DNA of 64,000 bases. Origin: Cornus controversa (Eukaryota; Streptophyta; Magnoliopsida; Cornales; Cornaceae). Position numbers and translations under genes: made by a program. The stretch spans positions 14,565,835 to 14,629,834 of the forward strand of contig CM048847.1 of assembly GCA_026545225.1 (NCBI GenBank), written 5' to 3'. The notes beneath the pieces were generated by a model that was not told the DNA's origin, did no database searches, and was given only the letters and a program-made list of their open reading frames with translations. Positions 1 through 9,457 of the stretch are shown here, one piece after another (positions within the stretch are counted from its first letter, which is position 1; each line of letters opens with the position of its first letter).

Positions 1-33
1 TGCTTTGATGGTCTAATTTGGAAAAAAGAAACT

Positions 34-176
34 TACGATTCTGATTATGACACAACTTCTCAAGGACTGGGGTTTTCGAATCAGAACAACTTAAACTAAA
101 CTTGTTTCAAATCATCGATAGCTTGGGAATTGTTTCTTTTAATTGTCCAGATGGTTGAAGTTGGCATAGAGCACCA
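34..176. repeat. Subunit A1 (~143 bp)
   Basis: A full-length A-type monomer. It begins with the TACGATTCTGATTATGACAC stretch, has a central GAATCAGAACAACTTAAAC core and ends in TGGCATAGAGCACCA. It is the most variable part of the unit between HOR types. Type a has GACTGGGGTTTTCGAAT, type b GAAATGGGGTTTTTGAAT, type c CTTATTTAAAATCCTCGA, and type d an ATGGGGTTTTTGAAT / GTTTAAAATCATCG combination. These differences are what I used to name HOR types. Confidence 0.88.
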
Positions 177-263
177 TACGGTTGTGATCATTCATGGGTG
201 CAGCAAGAAATTACTCTTTTCGATTCAGGACGTCCTCACGGTCGAATTAGGCATAAAGCAACG
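177..263. repeat. Subunit B1, shortened B/A chimera (~87 bp)
   Basis: The left half (to about 230) matches the start of the full B subunit at 404. The right half (from about 231) matches the end of A subunits, with GGTCGAATT-GGCATAAAG. Relative to a 143-bp subunit, about 56 bp of the middle is missing. The join lies in or beside a perfect 10-bp palindrome, AGGACGTCCT, at 227-236. Every intact HOR unit has this shortened form, so the event predates amplification of the 737-bp unit. Confidence 0.82.
227..236. repeat. 10-bp perfect palindrome AGGACGTCCT in B1
   Basis: AGGACGTCCT is its own reverse complement. It is flanked by a looser TTCGA / TCGAA pair, giving an imperfect dyad of about 28 bp. 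It recurs once per HOR in most units. Type b units change it to CAGTACGTCCACAC, and type e has CACGACGTCCTAAC, so the symmetry is not universal. Its location at the B1 truncation join is visible directly. A protein-binding or hairpin role is only a possibility. Confidence 0.6.
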
Positions 264-403
264 TATAATTCTATGTATGGCACGATTTCACGTGGATTGG
301 ACTTTTCGAATCAGGACAGGTCAAACGAAACAAGTTCAAAACCGTTGTTGTCATTCTCTATTCTTCTGGACATCCAGATGGTCAATTCTAGCACAAAGCG
401 CCA
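264..403. repeat. Subunit A2 (~140 bp)
   Basis: A full-length A-type monomer containing TATGGCACGATTTCACG, TTTTCGAATCAGGACAGG and a terminal ATCCAGATGGTCAATTCTAG. Some units carry CTGGACATCCAG here, a near-perfect inverted repeat with 5-bp arms. Others carry CTAGACATCCAG or CTAGAGATCCAG, which break it. In type c units this subunit carries several extra substitutions. Confidence 0.86.
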
Positions 404-546
404 TACGGTTGTGGTCATGCCTGGTTATTGCAAGGAATTGTTCTTTTTGACTCAGAACAACTCAAACAAACATGGATGAAGATCGGATCGACATGCTCGT
501 CGTTTCTTTGGGACCCTTTGATGGTTTCATTTAGAAAAAAACAGCG
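404..546. repeat. Subunit B2 (~143 bp), the only full-length B
   Basis: This is the complete B-type monomer against which the shortened B1 and B3 are judged. It starts at CATACGGTTGTGGTCATGCC, passes GACTCAGAACAACTCAAAC and GATGAAGATCGGATCGACAT, and ends at an A7 tract (535-541) followed by CAGCG. The shared GACTCAGAACAACTCAAAC core shows that A and B descend from one ancestral monomer. The single retroposon-like insertion of the window lies in the B2 copy at 12.83 kb. Confidence 0.86.
535..541. repeat. A-tract at the end of subunit B2 (recurs in each unit)
   Basis: Seven A residues close subunit B2, and six A residues occur near the end of B3 (759-764). The pair recurs in every unit, though some units have A6 at B2. 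Such tracts bend DNA and are common in satellites. No function can be read from them here. Confidence 0.5.
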
Positions 547-689
547 TACGATTAATATTATGGCACGACTTCTCTTGGAATGCGGTTTTCGAATCAAAAC
601 AACTCAAATGAAACAAGTTTAAAATGGTTGGTAGCTTACAAATTGTTTCCTTTAGATGTCCAAACGGTCGAATTTGGAACAAAGCACCA
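547..689. repeat. Subunit A3 (~143 bp)
   Basis: A full-length A-type monomer. It starts TACGATTAATATTATGGCAC, has AATCAAAACAACTCAAATG in the middle and ends TCGAATTTGGAACAAAGCAC. Between units it varies in AATATTATGG / AGTATTATGG / ACTATTATCG, and in TCTTGGAATG / TCTCGGAATG / TCTTGGACTG. These variants separate the families along the array. Confidence 0.86.
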
Positions 690-770
690 TACGATTGTGA
701 TGAAGATCGGATTGACATGTTCGTCACTTCTTTTGGATGCTTTGATGGTCTAATTTGGAAAAAAGAAACT
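690..770. repeat. Subunit B3, internally deleted B (~81 bp)
   Basis: Both ends match the full B2 subunit: start TACGATTGTG, then ATGAAGATCGGATTGACATG, TTTGATGGT, and an A6 tract at 759-764. About 62 bp of the B middle, including the GAATCAGAACAACTC core, is missing. The left part joins directly to ATGAAGATCGG. The deletion is fixed in all HOR units seen. Confidence 0.84.
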
Positions 771-2978
771 TACGATTCTGATTATGGCACGACATCTCAG
801 GGAATGGGTTTTTGAATCAGAACAACTGAAACTAAACTTGTTTAAAATCATCGATAGCTTGGGAATTGTTTCTTTTACTTGTCCAGATTGTTGAAGTTGG
901 CATAGAGCACCATACGGTTGTGATCATTCATGGGTGCAGCATGGAATTACTCTTTTCGATTCACGACGTCCTAACGGTTGAATTTGGCATAAAGCAACGT
1001 ATAATTCTATGTATGGCACGATTTCACGTGGATTGGACTTTTCGAATCAGGACAAGTCAAACGAAACAAGTTCGAAACCGTTGTTGTCATTCTCTATTTT
1101 TCTGGACATCCAGATGGTCAATTCTAGCACAAAGCGCCATACGGTTGTCGTCATGCCTGATTATTGCAAGCAATTGTTCTTTCAACTCAGAACAACTCAA
1201 ACAAACATGGATGAAGAACGGATCGACATGCTCGTCGATTCTTTGGGACGCTTTGATGGTTTCATTTAGAAAAAAGCAGCGTACGATTAGTATTATGGCA
1301 CGACTTCTCTCGGAATGTGGTTTTTGAATCAAAACAACTCAAACGAAACAAGTTTAAAATGGTTGGTAGCTTGCTAATTGTTTCCTTTAGATGTCCAAAT
1401 AGTCGAACTTGGAACAAAGCACCATACGGTTGTGCTGAAGATCGGATTGACATGTTCGTCACTTCTTTTGGATGCTTTGATGGTCTAATTTGGAAAAAAG
1501 AAACTTACGATTCTGATTATGGCACGACTTCTCAAGGAATGGGTTTTTGAATCAAAACAACTCAAACTAAACTTGTTTAAATTCATCGATAGCTTGGGAA
1601 TTGTTTCTTTTACTTGTCCAGATGGTTGAAGTTGGCATAGAGCACCATACGGTTGTGATCATTCATGAGTGCAGCAAGGAATTACTCTTTTCGATTCAGG
1701 ACGTCCTCACGGTCGAATTAGGCATAATGCAACGTATAATTCTATGTATGGCACGATTTCACGTGGATTGGACTTTTCGAATCAGGACAGGTCAAACCAA
1801 ACAAGTTCAAAACCGTTGTTGTCATTCTCTATTCTTCTAGACATCCAGATGGTCAATTCTAGGACAAAGCACCATACGGTTGTGGTCATGCCTGGTTATT
1901 GCAAGGAATTGTTCTTTTCGACTCATAACAACTCAAACAAACATGGATGAAGATCGGATCGACATGCTCGTCGTTTCTTTGGGACGCTTTGATGGTTTCA
2001 TTTACAAAAAAACAGCGTACGATTAGTATTATGGCACGACTTCTCTTGGACTGTGGTTTTCTAATCATAACAACTCAAATGAAACAAGTTTAAAATGGTT
2101 GGTAGCTTACAAATTGTTTCCTTTAGATGTCAAAACGGTCGAATTTGGAACAAAGCACCATACGGTTGTGATGAAGATCGGATTGACATGTTCGTCACTT
2201 CTTTTGGATGCTTTGATGGTCTAATTTGGAAAAAAGAAACTTACGATTCTGATTATGACACAACTTCTCAAGGACTGGGGTTTTCGAATCAGAACAACGT
2301 AAACTAAACTTGTTTCAAATCATCGATAGCTTGGGAATTGTTTCTTTTAATTGTCCAGATGGTTGAAGTTGGCATAGAGCACCATACGGTTGTGATCATT
2401 CATGGGTGAAGCAAGAAATTACTCTTTTCGATTTAGGACGTCCTCACGGTCGAATTAGGCATAAAGCAACGTATAATTCTATGTATGGCACGATTTCACG
2501 TGGATTGGACTTTTCGAATCAGGACAGGTCAAACGAAACAAGTTCAAAACCGTTGTTGTCATTCTCTATTCTTCTAGACATCCAGATGGTCAATTCTAGC
2601 ACAACGCACCATACGGTTGTCGTCATGCCTGATTATTGCAAGCAATTGTTCTTTCAACTCAGAACAACTCAAACAAACATGGATGAAGAACGGATCGACA
2701 TGCTCGTCGATTCTTTGGGACCCTTTGATGGTTTCATTTAGAAAAAAGCAGCGTACGATTACTATTATCGCACGACTTCTCTCGGAATGCGGTTTTTGAA
2801 TCAAAACAACTCAAATGAAACAAGTTTAAAATGGTTGGTAGCTTGCAAATTGTTTCCTTTTAGATGTCGAAACGGTCAAATTTGGAACAAAGCGCCATAC
2901 GGTTGTGATGAAGATCGGATTGACATGTTCGTCACTTCTTTTGGATGCTTTGATGGTCTAATTTGGAAAAAAGAAACT

Positions 2979-3272
2979 TACGATTCTGATCGACATGCTC
3001 GTCGTTTCTTTGGGACCCTTTGATGGTTTCATTTAGAAAAAAACAGCGTACGATTAATATTATGGCACGACTTCTCTTGGAATGTGGTTTTCTAATCAAA
3101 ACAACACAAATGAAACAAGTTTAAAATGGTTGGTAGCTTACAAATTGTTTCCTTTAGATGTCAAAACGGTCGAATTTGGAACAAAGCACCATACGGTTGT
3201 GATGAAGATCGGATTGACATGTTCGTCACTTCTTTTGGATGCTTTGATGGTCTAATTTGGAAAAAAGAAACT
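2979..3272. repeat. Shortened HOR unit (294 bp), first copy
   Basis: The unit begins normally with TACGATTCTGAT (2979-2990), then jumps to CGACATGCTCGTCG, which belongs to subunit B2. A3 and B3 follow as usual. The rest of A1, all of B1 and A2 and the first part of B2 are missing, about 443 bp. The bases GAT occur at both break sites in intact units, so the join has 3-bp microhomology. An identical short unit occurs at 9164. Confidence 0.9.
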
Positions 3273-6200
3273 TACGATTCTGATTATGACACAACTTCTC
3301 AAGGACTGGGGTTTTCGAATCAGAACAACTTAAACTAAACTTGTTTCAAATCATCGATAGCTTGGGAATTGTTTCTTTTAATTGTCCAGATGGTTGAAGT
3401 TGGCATAGAGCACCATACGGTTGTGATCATTCATGGGTGCAGCAAGAAATTACTCTTTTCGATTCAGGACGTCCTCACGGTCGAATTAGGCATAAAGCAA
3501 CGTATAATTCTATGTATGGCACGATTTCACGTGGATTGGACTTTTCGAATCAGGACAGGTCAAACGAAACAAGTTCAAAACCGTTGTTGTCATTCTCTAT
3601 TCTTCTGGACATCCAGATGGTCAATTCTAGCACAAAGCGCCATACGGTTGTGGTCATGCCTGGTTATTGCAAGGAATTGTTCTTTTTGACTCAGAACAAC
3701 TCAAACAAACATGGATGAAGATCGGATCGACATGCTCGTCGTTTCTTTGGGACCCTTTGATGGTTTCATTTAGAAAAAAACAGCGTACGATTAATATTAT
3801 GGCACGACTTCTCTTGGAATGCGGTTTTCGAATCAAAACAACTCAAATGAAACAAGTTTAAAATGGTTGGTAGCTTACAAATTGTTTCCTTTAGATGTCC
3901 AAACGGTCGAATTTGGAACAAAGCACCATACGATTGTGATGAAGATCGGATTGACATGTTCGTCACTTCTTTTGGATGCTTTGATGGTCTAATTTGGAAA
4001 AAAGAAACTTACGATTCTGATTATGGCACGACATCTCAGGGAATGGGTTTTTGAATCAGAACAACTGAAACTAAACTTGTTTAAAATCATCGATAGCTTG
4101 GGAATTGTTTCTTTTACTTGTCCAGATTGTTGAAGTTGGCATAGAGCACCATACGGTTGTGATCATTCATGGGTGCAGCATGGAATTACTCTTTTCGATT
4201 CACGACGTCCTAACGGTTGAATTTGGCATAAAGCAACGTATAATTCTATGTATGGCACGATTTCACGTGGATTGGACTTTTCGAATCAGGACAAGTCAAA
4301 CGAAACAAGTTCGAAACCGTTGTTGTCATTCTCTATTTTTCTGGACATCCAGATGGTCAATTCTAGCACAAAGCGCCATACGGTTGTCGTCATGCCTGAT
4401 TATTGCAAGCAATTGTTCTTTCAACTCAGAACAACTCAAACAAACATGGATGAAGAACGGATCGACATGCTCGTCGATTCTTTGGGACGCTTTGATGGTT
4501 TCATTTAGAAAAAAGCAGCGTACGATTAGTATTATGGCACGACTTCTCTCGGAATGTGGTTTTTGAATCAAAACAACTCAAACGAAACAAGTTTAAAATG
4601 GTTGGTAGCTTGCTAATTGTTTCCTTTAGATGTCCAAATAGTCGAACTTGGAACAAAGCACCATACGGTTGTGCTGAAGATCGGATTGACATGTTCGTCA
4701 CTTCTTTTGGATGCTTTGATGGTCTAATTTGGAAAAAAGAAACTTACGATTCTGATTATGGCACGACTTCTCAAGGAATGGGTTTTTGAATCAAAACAAC
4801 TCAAACTAAACTTGTTTAAATTCATCGATAGCTTGGGAATTGTTTCTTTTACTTGTCCAGATGGTTGAAGTTGGCATAGAGCACCATACGGTTGTGATCA
4901 TTCATGAGTGCAGCAAGGAATTACTCTTTTCGATTCAGGACGTCCTCACGGTCGAATTAGGCATAATGCAACGTATAATTCTATGTATGGCACGATTTCA
5001 CGTGGATTGGACTTTTCGAATCAGGACAGGTCAAACCAAACAAGTTCAAAACCGTTGTTGTCATTCTCTATTCTTCTAGACATCCAGATGGTCAATTCTA
5101 GGACAAAGCACCATACGGTTGTGGTCATGCCTGGTTATTGCAAGGAATTGTTCTTTTCGACTCATAACAACTCAAACAAACATGGATGAAGATCGGATCG
5201 ACATGCTCGTCGTTTCTTTGGGACCCTTTGATGGTTTCATTTAGAAAAAAACAGCGTACGATTAATATTATGGCACGACTTCTCTTGGAATGTGGTTTTC
5301 TAATCAAAACAACACAAATGAAACAAGTTTAAAATGGTTGGTAGCTTACAAATTGTTTCCTTTAGATGTCAAAACGGTCGAATTTGGAACAAAGCACCAT
5401 ACGGTTGTGATGAAGATCGGATTGACATGTTCGTCACTTCTTTTGGATGCTTTGATGGTCTAATTTGGAAAAAAGAAACTTACGATTCTGATTATGACAC
5501 AACTTCTCAAGGACTGGGGTTTTCGAATCAGAACAACGTAAACTAAACTTGTTTCAAATCATCGATAGCTTGGGAATTGTTTCTTTTAATTGTCCAGATG
5601 GTTGAAGTTGGCATAGAGCACCATACGGTTGTGATCATTCATGGGTGAAGCAAGAAATTACTCTTTTCGATTCAGGACGTCCTCACGGTCGAATTAGGCA
5701 TAAAGCAACGTATAATTCTATGTATGGCACGATTTCACGTGGATTGGACTTTTCGAATCAGGACATGTCAAACGAAACAAGTTCAAAACCGTTGTTGTCA
5801 TTCTCTATTCTTCTAGACATCCAGATGGTCAATTCTAGCACAAAGCACCATACGGTTGTGGTCATGCCTGGTTATTGCAAGGAATTGTTCTTTTTGACTC
5901 AGAACAACTCAAACAAACATGGATGAAGATCGGATCGACATGCTCGTCGTTTCTTTGGGACCCTTTGATGGTTTCATTTAGAAAAAAACAGCGTACGATT
6001 AATATTATGGCACGACTTCTCTTGGAATGTGGTTTTCTAATCAAAACAACACAAATGAAACAAGTTTAAAATGGTTGGTAGCTTACAAATTGTTTCCTTT
6101 AGATGTCAAAACGGTCGAATTTGGAACAAAGCACCATACGGTTGTGATGAAGATCGGATTGACATGTTCGTCACTTCTTTTGGATGCTTTGATGGTCTAA

Positions 6201-9163
6201 TTTGGAAAAAAGAAACTTACGATTCTGATTATGACACAACTTCTCAAGGACTGGGGTTTTCGAATCAGAACAACTTAAACTAAACTTGTTTCAAATCATC
6301 GATAGCTTGGGAATTGTTTCTTTTAATTGTCCAGATGGTTGAAGTTGGCATAGAGCACCATACGGTTGTGATCATTCATGGGTGCAGCAAGAAATTACTC
6401 TTTTCGATTCAGGACGTCCTCACGGTCGAATTAGGCATAAAGCAACGTATAATTCTATGTATGGCACGATTTCACGTGGATTGGACTTTTCGAATCAGGA
6501 CAGGTCAAACGAAACAAGTTCAAAACCGTTGTTGTCATTCTCTATTCTTCTAGACATCCAGATGGTCAATTCTAGCACAACGCACCATACGGTTGTCGTC
6601 ATGCCTGATTATTGCAAGCAATTGTTCTTTCAACTCAGAACAACTCAAACAAACATGGATGAAGAACGGATCGACATGCTCGTCGATTCTTTGGGACGCT
6701 TTGATGGTTTCATTTAGAAAAAAGCAGCGTACGATTACTATTATCGCACGACTTCTCTCGGAATGCGGTTTTTGAATCAAAACAACTCAAATGAAACAAG
6801 TTTAAAATGGTTGGTAGCTTGCAAATTGTTTCCTTTTAGATGTCGAAACGGTCAAATTTGGAACAAAGCGCCATACGGTTGTGATGAAGACCGGATTGAC
6901 ATGTTCGTCACTTCTTTTGGATGCTTTGATGGTCTAATTTGGAAAAAAGAAACTTATGATTCTGATTATGACACAACTTCTCAAGGACTGGGGTTTTCGA
7001 ATCAGAACAACTTAAACTAAACTTGTTTCAAATCATCGATAGCTTGGGAATTGTTTCTTTTAATTGTCCAGATGGTTGAAGTTGGCATAGAGCACCATAC
7101 GGTTGTGATCATTCATGGGTGCAGCAAGGAATTACTATTTTCGATTCACGACGTCCTAACGGTTGAATTTGGCATAAAGCAACGTATAATTCTATGTATG
7201 GCACGATTTCACGTGGATTGGACTTTTCGAATCAGGACAAGTCAAACGAAACAAGTTCGAAACCGTTGTTGTCATTCTCTATTTTTCTGGACATCCAGAT
7301 GGTCAATTCTAGCACAAAGCGCCATACGGTTGTCGTCATGCCTGATTATTGCAAGCAATTGTTCTTTCAACTCAGAACAACTCAAACAAACATGGATGAA
7401 GAACGGATCGACATGCTCGTCGATTCTTTGGGACGCTTTGATGGTTTCATTTAGAAAAAAGCAGCGTACGATTAGTATTATGGCACGACTTCTCTCGGAA
7501 TGTGGTTTTTGAATCAAAACAACTCAAACGAAACAAGTTTAAAATGGTTGGTAGCTTGCTAATTGTTTCCTTTAGATGTCCAAATAGTCGAACTTGGAAC
7601 AAAGCACCATACGGTTGTGCTGAAGATCGGATTGACATGTTCGTCACTTCTTTTGGATGCTTTGATGGTCTAATTTGGAAAAAAGAAACTTACGATTCTG
7701 ATTATGGCACGACTTCTCAAGGAATGGGTTTTTGAATCAAAACAACTCAAACTAAACTTGTTTAAATTCATCGATAGCTTGGGAATTGTTTCTTTTACTT
7801 GTCCAGATGGTTGAAGTTGGCATAGAGCACCATACGGTTGTGATCATTCATGAGTGCAGCAAGGAATTACTCTTTTCGATTCAGGACGTCCTCACGGTCG
7901 AATTAGGCATAATGCAACGTATAATTCTATGTATGGCACGATTTCACGTGGATTGGACTTTTCGAATCAGGACAGGTCAAACCAAACAAGTTCAAAACCG
8001 TTGTTGTCATTCTCTATTCTTCTAGACATCCAGATGGTCAATTCTAGGACAAAGCACCATACGGTTGTGGTCATGCCTGGTTATTGCAAGGAATTGTTCT
8101 TTTCGACTCATAACAACTCAAACAAACATGGATGAAGATCGGATCGACATGCTCGTCGTTTCTTTGGGACGCTTTGATGGTTTCATTTACAAAAAAACAG
8201 CGTACGATTAGTATTATGGCACGACTTCTCTTGGACTGTGGTTTTCTAATCATAACAACTCAAATGAAACAAGTTTAAAATGGTTTGTAGCTTACAAATT
8301 GTTTCCTTTAGATGTCAAAACGGTCGAATTTGGAACAAAGCACCATACGGTTGTGATGAAGATCGGATTGACATGTTCGTCACTTCTTTTGGATGCTTTG
8401 ATGGTCTAATTTGGAAAAAAGAAACTTACGATTCTGATTATGACACAACTTCTCAAGGACTGGGGTTTTCGAATCAGAACAACGTAAACTAAACTTGTTT
8501 CAAATCATCGATAGCTTGGGAATTGTTTCTTTTAATTGTCCAGATGGTTGAAGTTGGCATAGAGCACCATACGGTTGTGATCATTCATGGGTGAAGCAAG
8601 AAATTACTCTTTTCGATTCAGGACGTCCTCACGGTCGAATTAGGCATAAAGCAACGTATAATTCTATGTATGGCACGATTTCACGTGGATTGGACTTTTC
8701 GAATCAGGACAGGTCAAACGAAACAAGTTCAAAACCGTTGTTGTCATTCTCTATTCTTCTAGACATCCAGATGGTCAATTCTAGCACAACGCACCATACG
8801 GTTGTCGTCATGCCTGATTATTGCAAGCAATTGTTCTTTCAACTCAGAACAACTCAAACAAACATGGATGAAGAACGGATCGACATGCTCGTCGATTCTT
8901 TGGGACCCTTTGATGGTTTCATTTAGAAAAAAGCAGCGTACGATTACTATTATCGCACGACTTCTCTCGGAATGCGGTTTTTGAATCAAAACAACTCAAA
9001 TGAAACAAGTTTAAAATGGTTGGTAGCTTGCAAATTGTTTCCTTTTAGATGTCGAAACGGTCAAATTTGGAACAAAGCGCCATACGGTTGTGATGAAGAT
9101 CGGATTGACATGTTCGTCACTTCTTTTGGATGCTTTGATGGTCTAATTTGGAAAAAAGAAACT
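3273..9163. repeat. HOR block 2: units a, e, d, a', a, a/e, d, a'
   Basis: Eight units start at 3273, 4010, 4745, 5481, 6218, 6955, 7691 and 8427. The first part repeats block 1 at a displacement of 3,239 bp. The last part repeats the ~0.96-3.6 kb segment at a displacement of 6,185 bp. The unit at 6955 begins as type a but switches to type e after about 7140, a hybrid. No gene is present. Confidence 0.85.
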
Positions 9164-9457
9164 TACGATTCTGATCGACATGCTCGTCGTTTCTTTGGGA
9201 CCCTTTGATGGTTTCATTTAGAAAAAAACAGCGTACGATTAATATTATGGCACGACTTCTCTTGGAATGTGGTTTTCTAATCAAAACAACACAAATGAAA
9301 CAAGTTTAAAATGGTTGGTAGCTTACAAATTGTTTCCTTTAGATGTCAAAACGGTCGAATTTGGAACAAAGCACCATACGGTTGTGATGAAGATCGGATT
9401 GACATGTTCGTCACTTCTTTTGGATGCTTTGATGGTCTAATTTGGAAAAAAGAAACT
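9164..9457. repeat. Shortened HOR unit (294 bp), second copy
   Basis: It has the same 294-bp length and the same join (TACGATTCTGAT at 9164-9175, then CGACATGCTCG) as the short unit at 2979. They lie 6,185 bp apart and their neighbours also match at that spacing. The two were therefore copied together rather than deleted twice. Confidence 0.9.

Larger units (their letters stand above)
34..770. repeat. Representative HOR unit (type a), six alternating A/B subunits
   Basis: This is the first complete unit and serves as reference. Subunit starts were set at the recurring TACGATT/TACGGTT/TATAATT motif, at 34, 177, 264, 404, 547 and 690, with the next unit starting at 771. Subunits 1, 3 and 5 share the A pattern (ATGGCACGA, then GAATCAGAACAACTCAAA, then TGTCCA-ATGGT). 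Subunits 2, 4 and 6 share the B pattern (CATACGGTTGTG start, A-tract end). The unit length of 737 is 3 x 245 + 2, so a protein repeat could not stay in frame across units. Confidence 0.93.
34..2978. repeat. HOR block 1: units a, e, d, a'
   Basis: Four units start at 34, 771, 1506 and 2242. The second is type e, marked by CCAGATTGTTGAAG and GCAGCATGGAATTAC. The fourth (a') is marked by GGGTGAAGCAAG. Bases 1-1984 reappear at 3240-5223, so this block is the upstream partner of a displaced duplication. It holds no gene; open frames of up to 153 codons lie in overlapping frames of the repeat. Confidence 0.85.

Noticed and set aside
78-95. Pol III B-box-like TTTTCGAATCAG, suggesting a tRNA or SINE origin
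   Set aside because: It matches the loose GWTCRANNC pattern only without the leading G. There is no A box at a suitable distance and no cloverleaf. Such an 8-base match is expected by chance in a repeat.
315-330. CENP-B box-like sequence around TTCGAATCAGGACAGG
   Set aside because: The known core needs TTCG, four bases, A, two bases, CGGG. Here the last element is ACAG. I saw no CGGG in the units I read, so no canonical box is claimed.
198-479. Recurring ~93- and ~111-codon frames starting MQQ/MKQ/MPQ in most units
   Set aside because: Their persistence follows from high identity between units. Starts include TTG/GTG-like codons, and changes between units alter residues freely. Nothing indicates expression.
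866-1327. 153-codon open frame (also at 4105 and 7051), the longest in the array
   Set aside because: It begins at TTG, lies in a 737-bp repeat that is not a multiple of three, and overlaps other open frames on both strands. Most other units break it with stops or frameshifts. No domain, signal peptide or codon pattern is recognisable.
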